From G020353115 sp964389685 (lineage in GTDB: Bacteria; Bacteroidota; Bacteroidia; Bacteroidales; VadinHA17): 64,000 nucleotides of DNA. The position numbers and the translations under genes are program-made. Below the pieces are notes generated by a model. The model was not told the origin of the DNA and searched no databases. It saw only the letters and a program-made list of their open reading frames with translations. Location: the NCBI GenBank assembly GCA_964389685.1, contig CAYMFM010000014.1, forward strand, positions 4,917-68,916, given 5' to 3'. Positions 53,623-60,889 of this stretch are shown here, in pieces; the first letter of the stretch is position 1, and the number at the start of each line of letters is the position of its first letter.

Positions 53623-54801
53623 ATGAAAAAGATCATTACTTCGGAACGGGTACCCATCAAGATGTGGCTGGGCGAAATCGAAGAGGGTGCCCTGGAACAG
53701 GCGAAAAACCTGGCGAACCTGCCCTTTGCCTTTCGTCATGTTGTTATCCTGCCGGATTGCCACCAGGGATATGGAATGCCGATCGGTGGTGTTCTGGCAA
53801 CAAGGGAAATGGTCATACCCAATGCGGTGGGGGTGGATATCGGGTGTGGTATGTCTGCTGTTCGAACATCCCTTAAACACATTGATAAATCGGTGATAAA
53901 AAAGATCATGAGTGAGATCAGAACCCTCATCCCACTGGGCTTCAATCACCACAAAAACCCACAGAATAAGAATCTGATGCCTGATTTGGGTGATGAAAAG
54001 AAAATAGAGGAACTTCCGGTTGCCTGCAATGAGTTTGAAAGTGCTCTTCATCAACTCGGAACACTGGGGGGTGGTAACCATTTCATTGAGATCCAGAAAG
54101 GAAACGATGGATACATCTGGCTTATGGTGCATTCCGGTAGCAGGAACATTGGAAAAAAGGTCGCCGATCATTACAACCGCCTGGCAAAAACACTGAATGA
54201 AAAATGGGCTACCGGTTTGTCCGTGGAGAAGCAACTGGCCTATTTACCAATGAGCACTGAAGAAGGGATTACATACTGGAAAGAGATGGAATATTGTGTC
54301 CGGTTCGCTTTTGCCAACAGAGAACTTATGATGAACCGCATAAAAGAAGTGTGCCAGGATATCCTTCCTGAACCGATCACCTTTGATCCGATGATCAATA
54401 TTGCACATAATTATGCGGCACGTGAAATCCATTTTTCAACATCGGTGATTGTTCACAGGAAAGGAGCAACACAGGCAAAAAATGGACAGGTTGGGATTAT
54501 TCCCGGATCACAGGGGACCAGAAGTTACATCGTTAGAGGAAAAGGGAATCCGGAAAGTTTTGAAAGCTGTTCTCATGGCGCCGGAAGGGTGATGGGAAGA
54601 AAACAGGCCCAGCGACAACTGGACCTTCAAAAAGAGATAGAGTTCCTTGAAAAACAAAATATTGTCCATTCCATCCGCTCGGTCAGGGATCTGGATGAGG
54701 CTCCATCTGCCTATAAAAAGATCGAAGACGTTATGGAAAACCAGAAAGACCTTGTGGAACCACTGGTGGAACTGACCCCACTGGCGGTGATTAAAGGATG
54801 A
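53623..54801 (+). CDS. rtcB: RtcB tRNA-splicing/repair RNA ligase
   Basis: 392 residues. GTP- and Mn-dependent 3'-phosphate RNA ligase. Manganese-site residues are visible in GVDIGCGM, LGTLGGGNHFIEI, VHSGSRNIG and NIAHNYAAREIH. The guanylylated histidine is His318 in CSHGAGRVMGR, and the GTP-binding SQGTRSYIVRG precedes it. No RtcA or RtcR gene is adjacent, so it may serve RNA repair constitutively. All catalytic residues appear intact. Confidence 0.95.
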   Translation: MKKIITSERVPIKMWLGEIEEGALEQAKNLANLPFAFRHVVILPDCHQGYGMPIGGVLATREMVIPNAVGVDIGCGMSAVRTSLKHIDKSVIKKIMSEIRTLIPLGFNHHKNPQNKNLMPDLGDEKKIEELPVACNEFESALHQLGTLGGGNHFIEIQKGNDGYIWLMVHSGSRNIGKKVADHYNRLAKTLNEKWATGLSVEKQLAYLPMSTEEGITYWKEMEYCVRFAFANRELMMNRIKEVCQDILPEPITFDPMINIAHNYAAREIHFSTSVIVHRKGATQAKNGQVGIIPGSQGTRSYIVRGKGNPESFESCSHGAGRVMGRKQAQRQLDLQKEIEFLEKQNIVHSIRSVRDLDEAPSAYKKIEDVMENQKDLVEPLVELTPLAVIKG

Positions 54802-54900
54802 AATGAAGAAAGTTATGCCGTAGGCATCCCTTACGGGATAAGTTATACGTTGATAAGTTATTAGAGAGAGAGGTGGAAGTGCAGAGTTAGAAAAAAAGTA

Positions 54901-54988
54901 TGCAGCTGGCAGTAGGCAGTACTCAGTGAACAGTAAGCTGTGAACAGTGAGTAGATACGGGTTACGGGATACGAGTGATGAGAGGTGA
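54901..54988 (+). repeat. Two heptamer phrase arrays
   Basis: TGCAGCT, GGCAGTA, GGCAGTA, CTCAGTG, AACAGTA, AGCTGTG, AACAGTG (54901-54949), then GATACGG, GTTACGG, GATACGA, GTGATGA, GAGGTGA (54954-54988). The first keeps an NNCAGTR core. Confidence 0.85.
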
Positions 54989-54994
54989 GAGGGA

Positions 54995-55090
54995 GTGACG
55001 AAGTGACTTAGTGACGAAGTGACGAAATGACGAAGTGACTTAGTGACGAAGTGACTTAGTGACGAAGAGACGAAATGACGAAGTGACTTA
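54995..55090 (+). repeat. Octamer phrase array (12 units)
   Basis: Twelve contiguous 8-bp units, 96 bp, without a single phase break. Forms used are GTGACGAA, GTGACTTA, ATGACGAA and GAGACGAA, summarised as RWGACKWA. Variation is confined to positions 1, 2, 6 and 7. Confidence 0.95.
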
Positions 55091-55092
55091 GA

Positions 55093-55120
55093 TACAGAGT
55101 ACAGAGTACAGAGTACAGAG
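55093..55120 (+). repeat. Heptamer array TACAGAG x4
   Basis: Four perfect contiguous copies, right after the octamer array. The reverse form is at 26314-26341. Confidence 0.95.
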
Positions 55121-55140
55121 CAGAGCAAGAGTTAAAAGAA

Positions 55141-55247
55141 AATGAGACGATGAGACGTGGTGAGGAGGAGACGGAGAGTGAGGATGAGTGGTGAGTTATG
55201 AGAAGTGATCAGTTTGAAAGCTGAATGTTGAATGTTGGGCGTTGTTT
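55141..55247 (+). repeat. Octamer then heptamer phrases before the radical SAM gene
   Basis: AATGAGAC, GATGAGAC, GTGGTGAG, GAGGAGAC, GGAGAGTG, AGGATGAG (55141-55188, 8-bp register), then GCTGAAT, GTTGAAT, GTTGGGC, GTTGTTT (55220-55247, 7-bp register). It ends 3 bp before the ATG of the next gene. Confidence 0.75.
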
Positions 55248-55250
55248 TGT

Positions 55251-56165
55251 ATGACCTACAAACCCGTATATTTGGAAGCTGCCCGAAATGGTATATTGCA
55301 GGAGAGGACCCGCATAGCCGGGGAATTGCTGGAAGAGTGTACACTATGTCCTCGCAATTGCAAAGTGAACAGATTAGAAAATGAATTGGGCACTTGCAAG
55401 ACCGGTCGACACGCAATGGTTTCAAGTTATGCCCCCCATTTCGGTGAAGAGTCTCCGCTGGTTGGTTTCAGGGGATCGGGGACCATTTTTTTTACCCATT
55501 GCAATCTCCTCTGTATTTTCTGTCAAAACTTCGACATCAGCCATGATGGGAGAGGACAGGATGTCACAAGTGAAGAACTGGCAGATTTCATGATCCACCT
55601 GCAGGATATTGGTTGTCACAACATCAATTTTGTTACCCCATCGCATGTTGTGGCACAGATCCTTTCAGCGTTAGAGATAGCGATCAACAATGGTTTAAAG
55701 GTGCCATTGGTCTTTAACACCAGTGCTTATGACACGGTTGAAACACTGAAACTTCTGGATGGGATCGTGGACATTTACATGCCCGATTTCAAGTTTTGGG
55801 ATCAGGAAACTGCCAGTCAGCTATGCACTGCACCGGACTATCCCGAACGGGCAAGAATGGCTGTAAAAGAGATGCACCGGCAGGTGGGAGATCTGCAAAT
55901 TAATGATCTTGGCATTGCGGAACGCGGATTGCTGGTCAGACACCTGGTGATGCCGGAAAAACTCGCAGGAACCGGTGAAATTATGCACTTTCTTGCCAGT
56001 GAGATCTCGGCAAATACCTATGTCAACATCATGCCCCAGTACCGGCCATGTGGAAGCGCATTCACCGTGGATAAAATCGCACGAAGCATTACAAGAGAGG
56101 AGTATTACGAAGCGTTGGATGCAGCCAGGAAGGAGGGCATTACCCGGCTGGATGACAGGAATTGA
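55251..56165 (+). CDS. PflA-like radical SAM protein
   Basis: 304 residues from the ATG at 55251. An N-terminal Cys cluster ECTLCPRNCKVNR and GTCKTGRHA come before the radical SAM cluster motif, which is CxxxCxxC in HCNLLCIFCQN (about residue 86-96). The layout matches the PflA-homologue/YgiQ-neighbouring group of uncharacterised radical SAM enzymes, not a true pyruvate formate-lyase activase, since no PFL gene is near. GSGTIFFTHCN and the late VNIMPQYRPCG are typical of this group. The preceding bases are heptamer phrases, so the ribosome-binding region is atypical. Cotranscribed with the Gfo/Idh gene 34 bp downstream. Confidence 0.85.
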   Translation: MTYKPVYLEAARNGILQERTRIAGELLEECTLCPRNCKVNRLENELGTCKTGRHAMVSSYAPHFGEESPLVGFRGSGTIFFTHCNLLCIFCQNFDISHDGRGQDVTSEELADFMIHLQDIGCHNINFVTPSHVVAQILSALEIAINNGLKVPLVFNTSAYDTVETLKLLDGIVDIYMPDFKFWDQETASQLCTAPDYPERARMAVKEMHRQVGDLQINDLGIAERGLLVRHLVMPEKLAGTGEIMHFLASEISANTYVNIMPQYRPCGSAFTVDKIARSITREEYYEALDAARKEGITRLDDRN

Positions 56166-56199
56166 CGAACAGCATTAACCACAGAATATCAGCAGGATT

Positions 56200-57243
56200 A
56201 TGGATGGAATAAACGTTGGATTGGCTTCATTTGGCATGTCAGGCATGGTGTTTCACGCACCGTTCCTGACCACAAACCCGGGATTTCACCTGAGGAAAAT
56301 TCTGGAGCGGACACCCAAAGGTTCAAAACGGATATACCCTGAAGTAACGGTTGTAAACCGGTATGATGACCTGGTCAATGATCCGAAACTGGACCTGATT
56401 GTTGTAAATACACCCGATCATACCCACTTCGATCTTACCCGGAAAGCATTGCTTGCCGGGAAACATGTGATCGTTGAAAAACCTTTTACCATTACCACTG
56501 CAGAGGGTAGTGATCTGATCGAATTGGCACGAAAGAAAAACCTGGTGCTGACGGTCTTTCAGAACCGGAGATGGGACGGTGATTTCCTGACAGTCAGCCG
56601 GGTTATTAAAAAGGGCATGGTTGGACAACTGGTTGAATTTGAATCCCACTTCGACCGGTTTAGAAATTATATCCAGGAGGGTACATGGAAAGAGGATCCT
56701 TCCCGTGGCACGGGTAATATTTACAATCTCGGATCTCATATGATTGATCAGGCATTGATGCTGTTTGGCATACCGGAAGGTCTATATGCTGACCTGGAGA
56801 TTCGGAGGGAAGGTTCCGAAGTGAATGATTATTATGATATTCACCTTTATTACAATCGATTCAAAGCCATTTTGAAAAGTTCTTACCTGGTGCGGGAACC
56901 GGGTCCGCGCTACCTGCTCCAGGGAACCCTGGGTTCCTTTGTGAAACATGGGATTGACCCCCAGGAAGAGTTGTTGAAAAGTGGTGAAATCCCGGTCGGG
57001 GAAGATTGGGGAAGGGAGGATGAACACTTCTGGGGTATCCTGAATTCAGAGATCCGGGGAGAACCGGTGCGCAACAGGATGGAAACCATTCCGGGAAATT
57101 ACCATGCCTTTTATGACAACCTCTATGAGGCTGTCCGGGAAGGGAAAGAGCTTGCAGTCAAACCGGAGGAGGCACTCAATGTGATCCGCATCATTGAAGG
57201 TGCTATCAGGAGTAACCGGGATAAATGCATGGTAAAGCTCTGA
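56200..57243 (+). CDS. Gfo/Idh/MocA family oxidoreductase
   Basis: 347 residues. N-terminal Rossmann domain: GLASFGMSGMVFHAPFL (residues 6-22), VNTPDHTHFDL near 70, and the conserved EKPFTIT (about 95-101) with the catalytic-region Lys. The C-terminal alpha/beta domain has GTGNIYNLGSHMIDQAL with its His. Members oxidise or reduce sugars and inositols with NAD(P). All hallmark motifs are present. The substrate is unknown, and the link to the radical SAM gene is only by spacing. Confidence 0.9.
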   Translation: MDGINVGLASFGMSGMVFHAPFLTTNPGFHLRKILERTPKGSKRIYPEVTVVNRYDDLVNDPKLDLIVVNTPDHTHFDLTRKALLAGKHVIVEKPFTITTAEGSDLIELARKKNLVLTVFQNRRWDGDFLTVSRVIKKGMVGQLVEFESHFDRFRNYIQEGTWKEDPSRGTGNIYNLGSHMIDQALMLFGIPEGLYADLEIRREGSEVNDYYDIHLYYNRFKAILKSSYLVREPGPRYLLQGTLGSFVKHGIDPQEELLKSGEIPVGEDWGREDEHFWGILNSEIRGEPVRNRMETIPGNYHAFYDNLYEAVREGKELAVKPEEALNVIRIIEGAIRSNRDKCMVKL

Positions 57244-57300
57244 CGTTGTTTTCCGGCTGTGTTACCGAAAAACGTCCAACGGTAAACGGTTACGAAGCCC

Positions 57301-57352
57301 GCCCTGTGAAATAGCGGCTTAGCCGCCCCTGCTTTGCAGGATTTCACAGGGC
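57301..57352. repeat. Branched palindromic element B (12-bp stem, two hairpins)
   Basis: Outer arms GCCCTGTGAAAT (57301-57312) and ATTTCACAGGGC (57341-57352) pair perfectly. Inside are GCGGCT-T-AGCCGC (57314-57326) and CCTGC-TTT-GCAGG (57328-57340), separated by single unpaired bases. 46 of 52 bases are in stems. The first 15 or so bases recur at 57734-57750 (GCCCGCCCTGTGAAATA). It has the same plan as element A at 25995, with unrelated sequence. Confidence 0.9.
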
Positions 57353-57458
57353 CCGTTTCGGTTTTCGTTGTTCGTTTTTCGGTTTTGTTTGTTGAATTGC
57401 CTGGTGCGTTATTCGCCACCCACTTGCATTCACACATTCCTGGCTCATGAGATTGCTC

Positions 57459-57474
57459 TCCGCCAGGTGGCGGA
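57459..57474. repeat. Hairpin TCCGCC-AGGT-GGCGGA
   Basis: Perfect 6-bp stem and 4-nt loop. The arms are the same as in the TCCGCC...GGCGGA hairpin at 26363-26388. Confidence 0.75.
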
Positions 57475-57575
57475 TCGCTAAGTTGCGGTCCACGGAAGGA
57501 TTTACCACTGAGGATTTTTGCAGTTGGACAGCCTTTCAATACTCCCAATTTATTTTAAAAACATGCCATACTAAC

Positions 57576-57606
57576 TTCGTCAGACGACTTGGGTTTGTCT
57601 GACGAA
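57576..57606. repeat. 10-bp inverted repeat TTCGTCAGAC/GTCTGACGAA
   Basis: Perfect arms around an 11-nt loop. The adjacent A-run lies after it on the plus strand, so it lacks the T-run expected of a plus-strand terminator. Confidence 0.8.
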
Positions 57607-57742
57607 TAAAAAATCGTTACTACAAGGTTGTAAACTCCTGCAGAACGATCAGTTTTTTACGTGGTCCGGCACGCACGGTCTGACCGATGGATTGTGTGTC
57701 GGGCTGCAGGGAGCCGGTCTGACCGATGGGAATGCCCGCCCT

Positions 57743-57793
57743 GTGAAATATCTAAACTCCTGAACAGAGTGCTGATGTGAAACAATATTTCAC
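57743..57793. repeat. 8-bp inverted repeat GTGAAATA/TATTTCAC
   Basis: Perfect arms with a 35-nt interior. The left arm extends the GCCCGCCCTGTGAAATA copy of element B. It lies 40 bp beyond the histidine kinase stop. Confidence 0.65.
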
Positions 57794-57832
57794 GTGCTTT
57801 GTTACCGATTAACACCTTAGGATTCCCGGCGA

Positions 57833-59188
57833 TTAAAAAACAAGAACAACCGATGTTCCGACCCCGAGTGCACTGGACACCTTGATTTTTCCTTTATGCA
57901 GCCCCATAATCTGGCGGGCAAGACTCAACCCGATACCACTGCCGTGTTTCTTGGTTGTAAAATAAGGGACAAATATCTGGTCCATGACCAATTCCTCTAT
58001 CCCGTGTCCGTTGTCCTTTATTTCAATGCAGGCATGAACGTCACCGTTTTGGTAAGCGAGCAAACTGATCCCGGGATCGTTACTGTCTTTCACAGCATCT
58101 ATGGCATTCAACATCAGATTGATTAAGACCTGCTCAATTAGCTCTAAATCAACCTGGATCTGTAACCTTTGAGGCTGGATCCGGGTTTCAAAACGTATGC
58201 TGTTTTTTTTAAGCTTTGGCTTAAGCAAGGTATGAATTCGTGAAAAAAGATCGGATACATAAACCGTTTTAAACACAGGTGTGGGGATATGCGTAAGACT
58301 TTTTGTGGCTTTTACAAAATTCACCAAGCCTTTGCTTCGGTTTTCGATGGTCATGAGGCAGTCTTTCAAATCGGATGAATCCTGTTCATTCAACTCCTTT
58401 ATGCTCATGGGTTCGCCTTTTTCATCCAGTACCAGCTCATTGATAACTGAAATAAGGTTGGTAATGGGTATTGCAGAATTCATAATCTCATGAGTTAGAA
58501 CACGAACCAGTTTCTGCCATGACTCAATCTCTTTTTCTTCCAGCTCGCTATTTATATTCTGGAATGATACCAGCTTATAGTAGTTTTTTTGAATATAGAA
58601 TTCACTGGCACGCATCAGGAGGTTTAACATTTCACCGTTCCGTATTATTTTCAGCACCCGGCTTTCTCCTGAATGTACTTCGCGAATAGCTTTAGCAAAA
58701 TGTTTATCGATTTTTTCCAGTGGCTTAAGGTCCCTTATCCGGGGAATGCTGAATAACTCTTTTGCTGCATTGTTTATCAGGTGGATTCTGTTATGATCAT
58801 CCAATGAGATCAGTGAGACATTGACGTGATCGACCAGTGCACTCAAAAAGTGATGGTTTGCCTCTTTGCTTGAACGGAGAGATATGATTTTTTGCTGCAG
58901 GGTAGTATATGCTTCCCGGATCTGCTCGTCCGGTTCATCCGAAGTATAGATATTAGAAAGGTCATCCTGCTTGATTGAAAGAAGGAAATTTTTCAGGGCT
59001 TTTGCAGACCTTTCATGAAACCGGATCAGTTCTATGATGAGAAGAATGACCAGAAGGGCTATCCAGAGGGAAACCAGCCAGAAATGGGTTTGCATGGCAA
59101 TGAATAAGGCGATAAATCCCAGAAGAAATATCAGGATAATTCGAAAAATAAGAGCAGGTCTGTAAGAACGCTTCATTGCAGTTGTCAA
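57833..59188 (-). CDS. NtrB-like sensor histidine kinase
   Basis: 451 residues. Two membrane helices close together (about 14-32 and 36-54) leave almost no periplasmic loop, so it senses through the membrane or cytoplasm. A PAS-like domain (about 115-210) follows, then the dimerisation/His box RVLTHEIMNSAIPI with phospho-acceptor His233, then a GHKL ATPase with LINLMLNAIDAV, IEIKDNGHGIE and GSGIGLSLARQI. It is downstream of the sigma-54 response regulator in a two-gene unit, and probably phosphorylates that regulator. Confidence 0.92.
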   Translation of the reverse strand: MTTAMKRSYRPALIFRIILIFLLGFIALFIAMQTHFWLVSLWIALLVILLIIELIRFHERSAKALKNFLLSIKQDDLSNIYTSDEPDEQIREAYTTLQQKIISLRSSKEANHHFLSALVDHVNVSLISLDDHNRIHLINNAAKELFSIPRIRDLKPLEKIDKHFAKAIREVHSGESRVLKIIRNGEMLNLLMRASEFYIQKNYYKLVSFQNINSELEEKEIESWQKLVRVLTHEIMNSAIPITNLISVINELVLDEKGEPMSIKELNEQDSSDLKDCLMTIENRSKGLVNFVKATKSLTHIPTPVFKTVYVSDLFSRIHTLLKPKLKKNSIRFETRIQPQRLQIQVDLELIEQVLINLMLNAIDAVKDSNDPGISLLAYQNGDVHACIEIKDNGHGIEELVMDQIFVPYFTTKKHGSGIGLSLARQIMGLHKGKIKVSSALGVGTSVVLVF

Positions 59189-59249
59189 ATTTTACAATCT
59201 CTGTTTCTTTTCTGATAAAGGTCCTTGTTTCAGACCTCCGGTAATCATT

Positions 59250-60623
59250 TCAAAGTTGATATTTTTTCATTTTTCTGTACAGGGTGCTTCGCCCGAACCC
59301 CAGCTCCATGGCAACTTTTGTAAGGTTGCCCCTGCATTTTTTTATTGCATTCAGGATGGCAGCTTTTTCATAATCTTCCATTCTGCCTGAATCTGCCTGA
59401 AGTTCCCTGAGAGACGAAGGGGTGTGCAGCATAAAATCCTTCGGTTCCAGTACTGAATTCTCAGCCATTATAACGGCTCGCTCAACAGCATGTTGTAATT
59501 CCCGGATATTACCCGGCCACTTATACTCCCGCAACGTAAGGTAGGTATCTGAACCAATAACAAGTTCTGGCCGATTGTACTTATTTTTATACTTTTTAAG
59601 AAAAAAATTCACCAATAAGGGTATGTCTTCTGATCGGTCATGAAGGGTTGGAAGGTGAATTTCCACCGTATTGATACGGTACAACAGATCCTGCCGGAAT
59701 TCATTCTCTTCCACCAGTTTCCGGATGGGCTTATTCGTTGCACAGATCAACCGGATATCTATAGCAATGGGTTGATTGTTACCAACTCGTATGATCTCTT
59801 TTGTTTGCAGAGCAGTGAGCAGTTTCGCTTGTAACGGGAGGGATAAATTTCCGATCTCATCCAGGAACAGGGTGCCACCGGTGGCAATCTCAAACCGTCC
59901 TGCACGATCTTCCCTGGCATCGGTGAAGGCTCCTTTGACATGCCCGAACAGTTCCGTTTCGAAAAGGGTTTCTGCGATGGATCCAAGATCCACTTTTACA
60001 AATGGTTCATCCTTTCGGTTTGAAGAGCGGTGAATAGCCCGGGCTATTAACTCCTTTCCTGTTCCATTAGCACCCAGTATCAGAACATTGGCATCGGTTG
60101 GACTGACTTTTCCAACAGCCTGAAGAACCGGTTTCATTACACGGGATCTGGCAATGATCTGTGAAAATTCCTGATCGAGATCACTGCTCAGCACCTTTTG
60201 TCTTGTCTCCAGGCGGGAGATCTGCTTCCTGGACTGGCTTAGCCTGTAGGTAGCCATTGTGGTTGCCAGCAATTTTTCCTTACTCCAGGGCTTGACCAGG
60301 AAATCGGTAGCTCCCAGCTTAATGGCTTTAACAGCAAGATCAATGTTCCCGTAAGCCGTCTCCATTAATACCTGAACCTCCGGAGCCATCCTGCGTATCT
60401 TTTTTAACCATTCGATACCCTCTTTCCCGGTTGTTTCCCCGGGAGTGAAATTCATGTCAAGAATGATCACATCACATTCTTTTTTCCTGAGAATATCAGG
60501 AATCGTATCCGGCTGTGTCAATGTGATAACCTCATCGAATTGCTGCTTGAGTATCATTCTTGCAGTGATCAGAACATCACCGTCATCATCAACTATTACA
60601 ATCCTCCCTTTCATTTTACTCAT
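59250..60623 (-). CDS. Sigma-54-dependent response regulator (NtrC/AtoC type)
   Basis: 457 residues. Receiver domain (about 5-120) with phospho-acceptor Asp56 (VIILDMNFTPG); AAA+ domain with Walker A LGANGTGKE (about 181-189) and Walker B TLFLDEIG; C-terminal Fis-type HTH (NLTKVAMELGFGRSTLYRKM). The sigma-54 contact loop reads GAFTDA instead of GAFTGA, a variant I have seen in other members and which keeps the essential Thr. Targets are probably the two palindromes at 60725-60769, between this gene and the ABC permease. Confidence 0.93.
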   Translation of the reverse strand: MSKMKGRIVIVDDDGDVLITARMILKQQFDEVITLTQPDTIPDILRKKECDVIILDMNFTPGETTGKEGIEWLKKIRRMAPEVQVLMETAYGNIDLAVKAIKLGATDFLVKPWSKEKLLATTMATYRLSQSRKQISRLETRQKVLSSDLDQEFSQIIARSRVMKPVLQAVGKVSPTDANVLILGANGTGKELIARAIHRSSNRKDEPFVKVDLGSIAETLFETELFGHVKGAFTDAREDRAGRFEIATGGTLFLDEIGNLSLPLQAKLLTALQTKEIIRVGNNQPIAIDIRLICATNKPIRKLVEENEFRQDLLYRINTVEIHLPTLHDRSEDIPLLVNFFLKKYKNKYNRPELVIGSDTYLTLREYKWPGNIRELQHAVERAVIMAENSVLEPKDFMLHTPSSLRELQADSGRMEDYEKAAILNAIKKCRGNLTKVAMELGFGRSTLYRKMKKYQL

Positions 60624-60724
60624 GATAACTTTCTCATACCTGGATAAACCTCATTCAATCATTTCCTGCTAATTACCGGTAATCTGGAGTTACGATAAAC
60701 CGGCTACTTTTGTCAATATACAAC

Positions 60725-60769
60725 TTGTGTCAATATGATACAAATATTTGTGTCATATTGATACAAATA
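60725..60769. promoter_or_regulatory. Tandem palindromic operators, likely enhancer sites
   Basis: Two 22-bp sites, 60725-60746 and 60748-60769, share the frame TTGTGTCA-3 bp-TGATACAAATA, with starts 23 bp apart (about two helical turns). Each is a near-perfect dyad. The junction forms a 32-bp palindrome (60730-60761) with one mismatch. A shorter half-like site TTGTCAATATACAA lies at 60710-60723. Position 120-165 bp upstream of the ABC permease fits a sigma-54 activator enhancer. Confidence 0.75.
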
Positions 60770-60830
60770 ACTCTTCGGTTGGATTTTTAGAAATATTGTA
60801 ATGCACTGTAAATCAATTATATGTCAAATA

Positions 60831-60845
60831 TGGTATGCGATTTGG
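60831..60845 (+). promoter_or_regulatory. Candidate sigma-54 promoter of the ABC permease gene
   Basis: TGGTATGCGATTTGG resembles the -24/-12 consensus TGGCACNNNNNTTGC. The -24 TGG and the TTG of the -12 box are at correct spacing, but the last C is G. It is 45 bp before the ATG and 60-105 bp after the operators. Moderate evidence. Confidence 0.4.
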
Positions 60846-60889
60846 TTTCATGACGTTAAATCGTTGAATGCTTTTAACCGGATTATACG

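Larger units (their letters stand above)
54802..55250. other. Gene-free spacer built from 7- and 8-bp phrases
   Basis: It begins with two overlapping hairpins 14 bp after the rtcB stop: ATGCC-GTA-GGCAT (54815-54827) and ATCCC-TTAC-GGGAT (54826-54839). From about 54901 to 55247 nearly every base belongs to an array: heptamers 54901-54949 and 54954-54988, octamers 54995-55090, heptamers 55093-55120, octamers 55141-55188, heptamers 55220-55247. No coding frame. Confidence 0.85.
57244..57832. other. Gene-free spacer with branched palindromes
   Basis: No credible gene. Contents: TTACCG/CGGTAA (57262-57285); branched element B (57301-57352) followed by a T-rich run on the plus strand; hairpin TCCGCC-AGGT-GGCGGA (57459-57474); TTCGTCAGAC/GTCTGACGAA (57576-57606); two copies of GGTCTGACCGATGG (about 57680 and 57716); and GTGAAATA/TATTTCAC (57743-57793). 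Confidence 0.8.

Noticed and set aside
53494..54234. 246-residue minus-strand frame
   Set aside because: Antisense to RtcB, a near-universal gene with all catalytic residues.
54995..55120. CRISPR-like array
   Set aside because: Units are 7-8 bp and contiguous, with no spacers, no leader and no cas genes.
57301..57352. tRNA or tRNA-like gene suggested by the cloverleaf-like fold
   Set aside because: Too short, no T-loop GTTCRA, no anticodon arm of 5 bp with 7-nt loop, no CCA; only two inner hairpins.
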